NCBI GenBank assembly: GCA_018335615.1
Contig: JAGXRS010000031.1
Coordinates: 1 to 5,227, forward strand
From: Hydrogenophaga sp.
GTDB taxonomy: Bacteria; Pseudomonadota; Gammaproteobacteria; Burkholderiales; Burkholderiaceae_C
DNA: 5,227 nucleotides
Reading direction: 5' to 3'
Part shown: in pieces, positions 1 to 5,227 of the stretch
Numbering within the stretch: position 1 is the first letter of the stretch
Layout of the letters: every line of letters starts with the position of its first letter
The notes under the pieces: model-generated
Databases searched by the model: none
Told to the model about the DNA's origin: nothing
Seen by the model: only the letters and a program-made list of their open reading frames with translations
Translations under genes and position numbers: made by a program

Positions 1-617
1 AGCCGGGCGTCCGGGTTGGTGGCCACGGGCTCGTGCACTTTTTCCAGCAGCGGCAGGTCGTTGATCGAGTCGCTGTAGAAGGTGCTGTGCTGCACGCTGG
101 CCCAGCTCAGGCCGCGCGCGGACAGCCATTGTTCCACACGCGCCACTTTGCCTTCGCGAAACGAGGGCGTGCCCTGGATGGCGCCGGTCACCTCGCCCTG
201 CGCGTCGTGCTCGAGATCGATGGCAATCAAGGCCTCCACACCGAAAGCGTGGGCGATGGGGCGTGTGACAAATGCGTTGGTGGCGGTGACGATGATCACC
301 TCGTCACCAGCGGCCTGATGGGCGCGCACCAAGTCGAGCGCGGGCTCGCGCAACGCAGGCAGGATCACCTCCTGCATGAAGCGCTGGTGGGCCTGCTGCG
401 CCTGTGCCATGCCGTGTTCGCGGATGGCGCCGGTGGCGAAGCGCACGTATTCGTGGATATCGAGCGTGCCCGCTTTGTAAGCGGCATAGAAAGCGTCGTT
501 GGCACGGGCAAAGCCATCGGCATCACGCCAGCCCAGCGCGACGGTGAACTTTCCCCAGGCGTGATCGGAATCCAGTGGCAGCAGGGTGTGGTCGAGGTCG
601 AAAAGTGCAAGTTTCAA
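1..617 (-). CDS. HAD-superfamily subfamily IB hydrolase (PSPase-like), C-terminus cut off by window edge
   Basis: This is a predicted cytoplasmic Mg-dependent phosphatase of the SerB-like HAD-IB group; its substrate cannot be told from sequence. From the proposed start, 205 codons are visible. Motif I is FDLDHT (residues 6-11, with Asp7 as nucleophile and Asp9 as acid/base). Motif II is VTATN (110-114), the conserved Lys is in REGKV (Lys157), and motif III is YSDSINDLPLL (181-191, Asp183 and Asp187 for Mg). The helical cap lies between motifs I and II. Family members run to about 220-230 residues, so perhaps 15-25 residues are missing off the left edge. No ATG or GTG lies between the hda stop and motif I in this frame. 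TTG at 615-617 gives MKLALFDLDHTL, the normal N-terminus for the family, but has no good Shine-Dalgarno sequence. The gene lies 42 bases after hda and in the same frame, so it is probably in the same operon. In related bacteria pcnB often follows; that region is not visible here. Confidence 0.92.
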   Translation of the reverse strand, partial: MKLALFDLDHTLLPLDSDHAWGKFTVALGWRDADGFARANDAFYAAYKAGTLDIHEYVRFATGAIREHGMAQAQQAHQRFMQEVILPALREPALDLVRAHQAAGDEVIIVTATNAFVTRPIAHAFGVEALIAIDLEHDAQGEVTGAIQGTPSFREGKVARVEQWLSARGLSWASVQHSTFYSDSINDLPLLEKVHEPVATNPDAR

Positions 618-659
618 GAGAAGGCTTTCAGAGACAGGCGCGCTCGCGGCGGGCGCGGG

Positions 660-1367
660 TCATTCGTTTTCCAGCATGGATTTGATGAGCGGAATGGTGA
701 TGCCGCGCTGGGTGCGCAAGGCGTAGGCATCGAGCTGGTCGAGCAGCAGCATGAGGCTGGTGAGGTCACGCGAGAAGCGGGTGAGCATGAAGTCCATCAC
801 GTCGTCGCCCAGGGACACCCCGCGCTCGTCGGCAGCGCGGCGCAGCACGGCGCGGCGTTCCGTCTCGCCCAGTGCCTGCAGCTGGAACACATGGCCCCAG
901 CCCAGGCGCGTGCGCAGGTCTTCACGCAGCTGCAGGTCGGCCGGCGGCCGGTCGGCCGCGGCCAGCACCCATCGCGCCGGGCCGTAAGCCGGGTTCTGGG
1001 CATTGATGAACCAGTTGAAGGCCGCGGCCTGCTGCTCGGCCGTGTAGAGGTGGCAGTCGTCGAGCAACACCGCGTCCCACTGGTCGTCGTATTCCCCGGG
1101 GTGCAGGCGAGCGGCGTCGATCCAGCCCACACGGCTGCCGTGTTCGCGCAAGGTTTCACCCACGGCACTCAGCAGGTGCGTCTTGCCGCTGCCGCCGGCT
1201 CCCCACAGAAACGTGGGCACGGGCGAACGCAGCGGATTGCCCGCCCACAGGCGCAGGTGCTCCAGCGCCAGCTCGTTGCCGACCGTGACAAAATTGTCCA
1301 GGGTGGGCACCGGTGCCAGGCCAATGTCAAGGGCAAGTTGTTTCATGGGCGCAGGACTGTGGCTCAT
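660..1367 (-). CDS. hda: Hda, DnaA-homologous regulator of replication initiation
   Basis: Hda binds the DNA-loaded sliding clamp and stimulates ATP hydrolysis by DnaA (RIDA), which prevents over-initiation; it acts in the cytoplasm at the replisome. The 235-residue protein is the usual size, a single AAA+ domain without DnaA's DNA-binding domain. A clamp-binding peptide, QLALDI, is at residues 10-15 (QLSLPL in E. coli Hda). Walker A is GAGGSGKT (56-63), Walker B is AVLLDD (99-104), and a box VII-type arginine finger is in LRTRLGWG (151-158, Arg154). A sensor II-like arginine is in SRDLTSL (Arg200). The ATG at 1365-1367 overlaps the preceding gene's stop (ATGA). A GAGGGT Shine-Dalgarno sequence (1373-1378) lies 5 bases upstream, which favours this start over Met8 (1344-1346), which has none. 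DnaA paralogues of other roles are an alternative, but the clamp motif at the extreme N-terminus supports Hda. The overlap implies translational coupling to the membrane-protein gene. Confidence 0.95.
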   Translation of the reverse strand: MSHSPAPMKQLALDIGLAPVPTLDNFVTVGNELALEHLRLWAGNPLRSPVPTFLWGAGGSGKTHLLSAVGETLREHGSRVGWIDAARLHPGEYDDQWDAVLLDDCHLYTAEQQAAAFNWFINAQNPAYGPARWVLAAADRPPADLQLREDLRTRLGWGHVFQLQALGETERRAVLRRAADERGVSLGDDVMDFMLTRFSRDLTSLMLLLDQLDAYALRTQRGITIPLIKSMLENE

Positions 1368-2467
1368 GGCCGACCCTCGGTTGATGCCGTGACGACCGCT
1401 TCACGGCGGTCCAGGTACAGTTCGCTGCTCAGGTAGCCGCGGCGCACACGGCGCGCCGCCACCAGCAGCACGGCACTGGCCGGCAGCGCAATCAGCACAC
1501 CGACGAAGCCGAACAGGTGGCCGAAGGCCAACAGGGCAAAAATCACCGCGATGGGATGCAGACCGATGCGCTCACCCAGCAGGCGCGGGGTGAGGTACAG
1601 ACTCTCCACCACCTGCCCCACCAGGTACACCACGCCCACCAGCGCCACGCCCAGCAGGGTCTGAAACTGCAGCAGCGCCGCCAGCAGTGCCAACACCATG
1701 CCCAGCCCGAAGCCCAGGTAAGGCACGAACACCGCCAAGCCGGTGAACACGCCAATGGGCAGGGCCAGCTTGAGCCCCACCAGGGCCAGGCCCACGGTGT
1801 AGAACACGGCCAGCAAGCCCATCACCAGCAACTGGCCGCGCAGGTACTGGCCCAGCACAGCGTCGGTCTCGTCCAGGAAGCTCTGAACGCCCGGACGAAA
1901 ACGCGGCGGGATGAGCGCCTTGAGGCGTTCCACCAGACCGTTCCAGTCCAGCAGCAGGTAGTAGGCCACGATGGGCATCAGAAACAGGTTGCCCACCACG
2001 GCAGCCACTGCACTGCCGCCGATGCGCAAGGATGCCAGCACGCCGTCGAGAATGTCACCTTCATGCCCGGCCACGAGGCGCGTGAGCCAGTTGCGCACCA
2101 GCGCCACGTCAATCTGCAGCTCGATACCCGCGCGAGCGGCCAGCGGCAGCAACAATGCATTGATCCGCTCCAGCAGCAGGGGCACCTGCTCGCGCAGCAG
2201 TGGCACCTGCTTGGTGATGACGGGCACGATCAGCAGCAGCACCGCCAGCAGCACCAGCATGAGCAGCGCAATGGCCAGACCCGCCCCGAGCCAGCGTGGC
2301 ACACGCTTCAGGTACAGGCGTTCAACCAGGGGATGCAGCACATACGCCATGACACCCGCCACCAGAAACGGCGTCAGCACGGGCGACAGCAGCGAGAGCA
2401 GCAGCCCCGCCACGACAGCGATCGCAACCCACGAAGCGGCGCGGATCTGGTGGGAGGTCAGGGGCAT
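1364..2467 (-). CDS. AI-2E family transporter (PerM-like membrane protein)
   Basis: This is a polytopic inner-membrane protein of the AI-2E/PerM family (PF01594 type). Characterised relatives include the AI-2 exporter TqsA and Na+/H+ antiporters, but most members have no known substrate, so none is assigned. Numbered from the ATG, hydrophobic segments lie near residues 11-49, 60-84, 152-174, 212-232, 234-280 and 304-338. A long, mostly non-membrane stretch spans about 85-150. Family-like features are the LTPFLVAGVMAYVLHPLVE block near the N-terminus, the MPIVAYYLLLDW segment, YLRGQ, the VPYLGFGLG segment, and LGERIGLHP before the last hydrophobic region. The frame is also open to TTG at 2504-2506 (380 residues), which has AAGGG 7 bases upstream. 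I chose ATG 2465-2467 (367 residues) because it leaves a short, typical cytoplasmic tail, although its Shine-Dalgarno sequence is poor. The stop overlaps the hda start by ATGA. The perM-hda arrangement next to purM is common in proteobacteria, so a housekeeping role seems more likely than a dedicated quorum-sensing one. Confidence 0.93.
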   Translation of the reverse strand: MPLTSHQIRAASWVAIAVVAGLLLSLLSPVLTPFLVAGVMAYVLHPLVERLYLKRVPRWLGAGLAIALLMLVLLAVLLLIVPVITKQVPLLREQVPLLLERINALLLPLAARAGIELQIDVALVRNWLTRLVAGHEGDILDGVLASLRIGGSAVAAVVGNLFLMPIVAYYLLLDWNGLVERLKALIPPRFRPGVQSFLDETDAVLGQYLRGQLLVMGLLAVFYTVGLALVGLKLALPIGVFTGLAVFVPYLGFGLGMVLALLAALLQFQTLLGVALVGVVYLVGQVVESLYLTPRLLGERIGLHPIAVIFALLAFGHLFGFVGVLIALPASAVLLVAARRVRRGYLSSELYLDRREAVVTASTEGRP

Positions 2468-2617
2468 GGGAGCGGGATGGTCGGTGAGGGCGCGAGGGGT
2501 GGGCAAAGGCCAACCCTTAAAATCTGGGGCAAATTCTATCGGGCGCCTTCAGGTTACCCGAAAGCATCACCCGCCCTGCCCCAACGACCGCCCGGCGCTT
2601 CGCCGTGCACGCACTTC
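2468..2617. promoter_or_regulatory. Divergent intergenic region with candidate promoters for purM (+) and the AI-2E/hda/HAD operon (-)
   Basis: This 150-base region separates two divergently transcribed units and must carry the signals for both unless they lie inside coding sequence. Its middle is a local AT-rich patch (about 2517-2540) in otherwise GC-rich DNA. On the plus strand, TAAAAT at 2518-2523 resembles a sigma-70 -10 box; no convincing -35 lies 16-18 bases upstream. On the minus strand, TAGAAT (2533-2538) is a good -10 match, again with only a poor -35. If both are used, the two promoters sit almost back to back. I see no clear operator dyad or riboswitch. If translation of the AI-2E gene begins at TTG 2504-2506, its leader would be short. 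Confidence 0.35.
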
Positions 2618-3655
2618 ATGACCAACAGCACCACCCCCCTTTCGTACAAAGACGCCGGCGTAGACATCGACGCTGGTGACGCGCTCGTCGAACGCATCAA
2701 ACCCCTGGCGAAGAAAACGATGCGCGAAGGCGTGCTCGCGGGCATCGGCGGTTTTGGGGCGCTGTTCGAAGTGCCCAAGCGCTACCAGGAACCGGTGCTC
2801 GTCAGCGGCACCGACGGCGTGGGCACCAAACTCAAGCTGGCCTTCGAATGGAACATGCACGACACCGTGGGCATCGACCTGGTGGGCATGAGCGTGAACG
2901 ACGTGCTGGTGCAAGGCGCCGAACCCCTGTTCTTTCTGGACTACTTCGCCTGCGGCAAGCTCGACGTGGACACCGCCGCGGCCGTGGTCGGCGGCATCGC
3001 CAAGGGCTGCGAGCTCAGCGGCTGCGCCCTCATCGGCGGCGAGACGGCCGAGATGCCCGGCATGTACCCGGCGGGCGAGTACGACCTGGCGGGCTTCTGT
3101 GTCGGCGCGGTCGAGAAAAGCAAGATCCTCACCGGCCAGAACGTGAAACCCGGCGACGTGGTGCTGGGCCTGGCGTCACACGGCGTGCATTCCAATGGCT
3201 TCTCGCTGGTGCGCAAGTGCATCGAGCGCGCCGGCGCCAACCTGCCCGAGAACCTGGACGGCCAGCCGTTCAAGCAGGCCATCATGGCCCCCACCCGCCT
3301 GTACGTGAAAAACGTGTTGGCCACACTGGCGAAACACCCGGTCAAAGCCCTTGCCCACATCACCGGCGGCGGCCTGCTGGAGAACATCCCGCGCGTGCTG
3401 CCCGAGGGAACGGCCGCCCATCTCGTCAAGGGCAGCTGGCCGCAGACCGAGCTGTTTGCCTGGCTGCAGAACACCGCCGGCATCGACGACATCGAAATGA
3501 ACCGCACCTTCAACAACGGCATCGGCATGGTGGTGGTGGTCGCTGCCGAAGAAGCGGCCGCCTGCTCCGCCACGCTGCGCGAACTGGGCGAGACGGTGTA
3601 CGAGATTGGCGCCATCGGTGAGCGCGGGGACGGTGTCCCGGTCACGGTGGGCTGA
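2618..3655 (+). CDS. purM: Phosphoribosylformylglycinamidine cyclo-ligase (AIR synthetase)
   Basis: PurM catalyses the ATP-dependent ring closure of FGAM to aminoimidazole ribonucleotide, the fifth step of de novo purine synthesis; it is a cytoplasmic homodimer. The 345-residue length equals that of E. coli PurM. Signature blocks in order are SYKDAGVDIDAGD (9-21), the glycine-rich loop GTDGVGTKLK (64-73), GIDLVGMSVNDVLVQGAEP (85-103), LFFLDYFACGKL (104-115), GGETAEMPGMY (140-150), SHGVHSNGFSL (187-197), HITGGGLLENIPRVLP (247-262) and FNNGIGM (298-304). These cover both the N-terminal ATP-binding half and the C-terminal AIRS domain, with no interruption. ATG 2618-2620 is the only start that gives a standard N-terminus. 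The frame is open far upstream (to 1517), but that stretch is antisense to the membrane-protein gene and gives Gln/His-rich low-complexity sequence. No Shine-Dalgarno sequence precedes the ATG. purN, often the next gene in gammaproteobacteria, is absent; the next gene is convergent. Confidence 0.98.
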   Translation: MTNSTTPLSYKDAGVDIDAGDALVERIKPLAKKTMREGVLAGIGGFGALFEVPKRYQEPVLVSGTDGVGTKLKLAFEWNMHDTVGIDLVGMSVNDVLVQGAEPLFFLDYFACGKLDVDTAAAVVGGIAKGCELSGCALIGGETAEMPGMYPAGEYDLAGFCVGAVEKSKILTGQNVKPGDVVLGLASHGVHSNGFSLVRKCIERAGANLPENLDGQPFKQAIMAPTRLYVKNVLATLAKHPVKALAHITGGGLLENIPRVLPEGTAAHLVKGSWPQTELFAWLQNTAGIDDIEMNRTFNNGIGMVVVVAAEEAAACSATLRELGETVYEIGAIGERGDGVPVTVG

Positions 3656-3678
3656 ACGTTTTACGAGTACGCGCCCTC

Positions 3679-3718
3679 GCCTGCCGGGGCAGGCCGAACC
3701 CGAGCGGTGAGCCGGGTT
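3679..3718. terminator. Two adjacent inverted repeats at the convergent junction, possible bidirectional terminator
   Basis: GCCTGCC (3679-3685) pairs with GGCAGGC (3688-3694), giving a GC-rich stem of about 6 bp with a tight loop. Two bases later AACCCG (3697-3702) pairs with CGGGTT (3713-3718). This second stem can extend by GC/GC (3704-3705 with 3711-3712) past a bulged A. The pair lies 23 bases after the purM stop, and the second repeat overlaps the TAA (3717-3719) of the opposing gene. Position and stem strength suit termination from both sides, but neither strand has a T-tract after a stem, so this is not a classic intrinsic terminator. Confidence 0.4.
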
Positions 3719-4349
3719 AGACGATGGCTTCGGATTCGACGATGTGCACCCCCGGCCGTGGTGACAGCACCGCGGCCAGCAGGTGGTGGGCAATGCGCTC
3801 GGCGGGCACCACGCGGTAACGGGGCGGCAACAGGGGCCGCACCCAGCGGGACACACGCAGCGCCAGCTGCTCGGCCGGGCGGCTTTCACTTCGTTCACCG
3901 CCAATGAGCCCCGGGCGCACCAGGGTGAGCGAGGGATAGCCCAGCCCCTGCAGGTCGCGCTCCAGTTCACCCTTGGTGCGCGAATAGAAAACCCGGGACG
4001 AGGGATCCGCTCCCAGCGCCGAATTCAGCGCGTAGGCCTGTGCGCCGTGCTGGCGTGCGAGCTGCGCAACGTGCAGGGGAATGTCATGGTCTACCCGATA
4101 GAACGCGGCTTTCGAACCCGCCGCGCGCATTGTGGTGCCCAGCGCACAGACCACCGCCTCCACCCGCCACCAGGGGGCGTCGGGCGGCACGCCGTCAAAG
4201 TCCACCACCGGATTCAGCAAGCGCGGATGCGCGGGCAGCGGCCGCCGGGTGGGTGCCACGACCTGCGACACACCAGGGTGCGCCAGCGCCTTGTGCAGCA
4301 CCAGCTGCCCCACCAGACCCGTCCCGCCGATCAACATCACCGATCTCAT
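3717..4349 (-). CDS. YraR/TIP30-like NAD(P)-binding protein (atypical short-chain dehydrogenase)
   Basis: This is a 210-residue Rossmann-fold protein resembling E. coli YraR and the HTATIP2/TIP30 group of atypical SDRs. The fold predicts NAD(P) binding in the cytoplasm; the substrate and physiological role are unknown. The dinucleotide-binding motif GGTGLVG is at residues 8-14, right after the first beta strand. APTRRPL (32-38) carries arginines in the place where NADP(H)-preferring enzymes hold the 2'-phosphate. LGTTMRAAGSKAAF (70-83) matches a block I recall from YraR. The catalytic region is NSALGA (109-114, Ser110) followed by YSRTK (122-126, Tyr122/Lys126), then LVRPGLIGGERSESRP (143-158). 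ATG 4347-4349 has AAAGGG (4355-4360) 5 bases upstream. The gene follows the peptidase gene after 37 bases and is probably co-transcribed with it. Its stop lies in the inverted repeat shared with the end of purM. A flavin-reductase-like or quinone-oxidoreductase-like activity cannot be excluded. Confidence 0.9.
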   Translation of the reverse strand: MRSVMLIGGTGLVGQLVLHKALAHPGVSQVVAPTRRPLPAHPRLLNPVVDFDGVPPDAPWWRVEAVVCALGTTMRAAGSKAAFYRVDHDIPLHVAQLARQHGAQAYALNSALGADPSSRVFYSRTKGELERDLQGLGYPSLTLVRPGLIGGERSESRPAEQLALRVSRWVRPLLPPRYRVVPAERIAHHLLAAVLSPRPGVHIVESEAIV

Positions 4350-4386
4350 GGCTGCCCTTTGTGCAAAAGCGCATTGTGGAGCGCGC

Positions 4387-5227
4387 TCAACGGGGTTTGG
4401 TGGCCTCGATCTTCTTCAAGAGCGTCTGATAGACCGCGAGGCGCGGGCCGCCGAGCTTCACGGCCTCCCGCGCAGCCGCCCGCGCCGCCGGCAGCCGTCC
4501 CAGCTCCCAGCGCACCTGGGCCAGGTTGTGCCATGCGTCCGCGAAATCGGGGTAAGCCGACGTGGTGGCCTCGTAAGCACGGGAGGCCTGTTCGCGCTGG
4601 CCGAGCGCATACGCGGTGTTGCCCAGCCCGAGCAGGCTGATGCGGTGCCCCGGCCACGCGTCGAGCGCGGCCACGTAGGCGGCCTGTGCGGCACCCGGGT
4701 CCACCCGCTCCAGCGCCGCCACCGCCACCGCCCAGCTGGTGGCCTCGGCCGTCACCGGCAGGCGCTGCGGCGGCGTGACACGAAACGCCCAATGGTCCGA
4801 ACGCGCCCACATGCGCTCGAAGGTCGAGAGAGACACCGGCATGCGCGGGGTGGTGCCGGAATGCATCAGGATTTCACCCTGCTCGCGGTCGTAGCCCATC
4901 ACCACGGCGTAATGCCACATGGGCCGCACCGGTAGCGACAGGTTCAGCAGCACCAGCACGGGGTGCCCGCTGGCCACCTCGGCCAGCACGGCATCCAGCG
5001 TGGGGGCGAGCGGGTAGGCGACCAGGCCCTGGCGGCGGGCGGCGGCCAGCATTTCCAGCTGCAGGGCACCCTGACGGCCTGGCAAGTACACCTGGGGTGT
5101 CAGCGCTTCGGGCGTGACGGTGCTGCCCGCCGCCTGCGCCACCATGGCGAGCGTGGCGGGGCCACACAAAAAATCGTCCTGCGCGTGAAAGGGCACCTGC
5201 TCCAGCACGATCTGGTCGGGCAGGCTC
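4387..5227 (-). CDS. PA2778-type C39-like cysteine peptidase with C-terminal TPR-like domain, N-terminus cut off by window edge
   Basis: In total 279 codons are visible. The papain-like C39 half carries a Gln that would form the oxyanion hole and the nucleophile in the stretch FHAQDDFLCGPATLAM (Gln codon 5179-5181, Cys codon 5164-5166). The catalytic His is in WHYAVVMGYD (codon 4912-4914). The third triad position, Asp in bacteriocin-processing C39 domains, aligns here with Ser in MHSGT (codon 4858-4860). From about 4750 to 4440, Ala-rich helical repeats follow (LGLGNTAYALG; AWHNLAQVRWELGRLPAA), typical of TPRs and suited to protein binding. A GTG at 5206-5208 could be read as the start, but the frame stays open to the edge. 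The upstream residues SLPDQI read as the normal lead-in to the domain, so the true start, perhaps with an export or lipoprotein signal, lies outside. No ABC transporter domain is attached. The substrate is unknown. The name follows the Pseudomonas PA2778 family, in which a PA2779-like gene often lies next door. Confidence 0.88.
   Translation of the reverse strand, partial: SLPDQIVLEQVPFHAQDDFLCGPATLAMVAQAAGSTVTPEALTPQVYLPGRQGALQLEMLAAARRQGLVAYPLAPTLDAVLAEVASGHPVLVLLNLSLPVRPMWHYAVVMGYDREQGEILMHSGTTPRMPVSLSTFERMWARSDHWAFRVTPPQRLPVTAEATSWAVAVAALERVDPGAAQAAYVAALDAWPGHRISLLGLGNTAYALGQREQASRAYEATTSAYPDFADAWHNLAQVRWELGRLPAARAAAREAVKLGGPRLAVYQTLLKKIEATKPR

Noticed and set aside
33..1436. Plus-strand 467-codon open frame
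   Set aside because: It lies exactly antisense to hda and the HAD gene, both of which have clear family motifs. The product is compositionally odd (rich in Gln, His, Gly and Arg) with no recognisable domain. Long antisense frames are expected in high-GC DNA.
1364..2467. AI-2E family label taken as evidence of autoinducer-2 quorum sensing
   Set aside because: Most members of the family have other or unknown functions, and no luxS, lsr or sensor gene is visible. The conserved link with hda and purM suggests a housekeeping protein.
1517..2617. Plus-strand open frame continuous with purM, suggesting a 712-residue PurM fusion
   Set aside because: The extra 367 residues are antisense to the AI-2E transporter, are Gln/His-rich low-complexity sequence, and show no domain. 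PurM starting at 2618 already has the full family length of 345 residues.
2848..3970. Open frames of 257 codons (plus) and 234-264 codons (minus) across purM and the junction after it
   Set aside because: They are out-of-frame or antisense to the highly conserved purM; their compositions are those of frame-shifted GC-rich sequence.
4379..4388. 10-base palindrome GAGCGCGCTC at the end of the peptidase gene
   Set aside because: It is short, partly inside coding sequence, and composed of alternating GC that arises often by chance at this base composition; there is no second copy or T-tract to support an operator or terminator.
3783..4935. Plus-strand open frames of 285 and 267 codons
   Set aside because: They are antisense shadows of the YraR-like and peptidase genes, with Arg/Pro/Ala-rich, motif-free products.

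Overview
The window is a high-GC (roughly two-thirds G+C by eye) chromosomal segment. Its gene content and protein sequences suggest a betaproteobacterium, most likely family Comamonadaceae (Hydrogenophaga/Acidovorax-like). This assignment comes from recognising the proteins and the gene order, not from a database search. I see no RNA gene, insertion sequence, CRISPR array, phage gene or tandem repeat. Coding density is high.

Left block (1-2467, all minus strand, transcribed right to left): an AI-2E family (PerM-type) membrane protein, then hda (the DnaA-related regulator of replication initiation), then a HAD-IB phosphatase whose C-terminus lies beyond the left edge. The membrane protein and hda overlap by ATGA. 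The HAD gene follows after 42 bases, is in the same frame as hda, and appears to start at TTG. This looks like one operon.

Centre (2468-3655): a 150-base divergent intergenic region separates that operon from purM on the plus strand. PurM is a complete, textbook-length AIR synthetase of de novo purine synthesis. No purN follows it; purM instead ends at a convergent junction.

Right block (3717-5227, minus strand): a gene entering from the right edge encodes a C39-like (PA2778-type) cysteine peptidase with C-terminal TPR-like helices. It is followed after 37 bases by a YraR/TIP30-like atypical short-chain dehydrogenase, whose stop codon sits inside an inverted repeat facing the end of purM. 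These two genes are probably co-transcribed, although no functional link between them is visible.

Overall this is mostly conserved housekeeping sequence (replication control plus purine synthesis). The least understood part is the peptidase-TPR gene, whose third catalytic position appears to be Ser instead of the usual Asp. I found no convincing evidence of a new multi-gene system.
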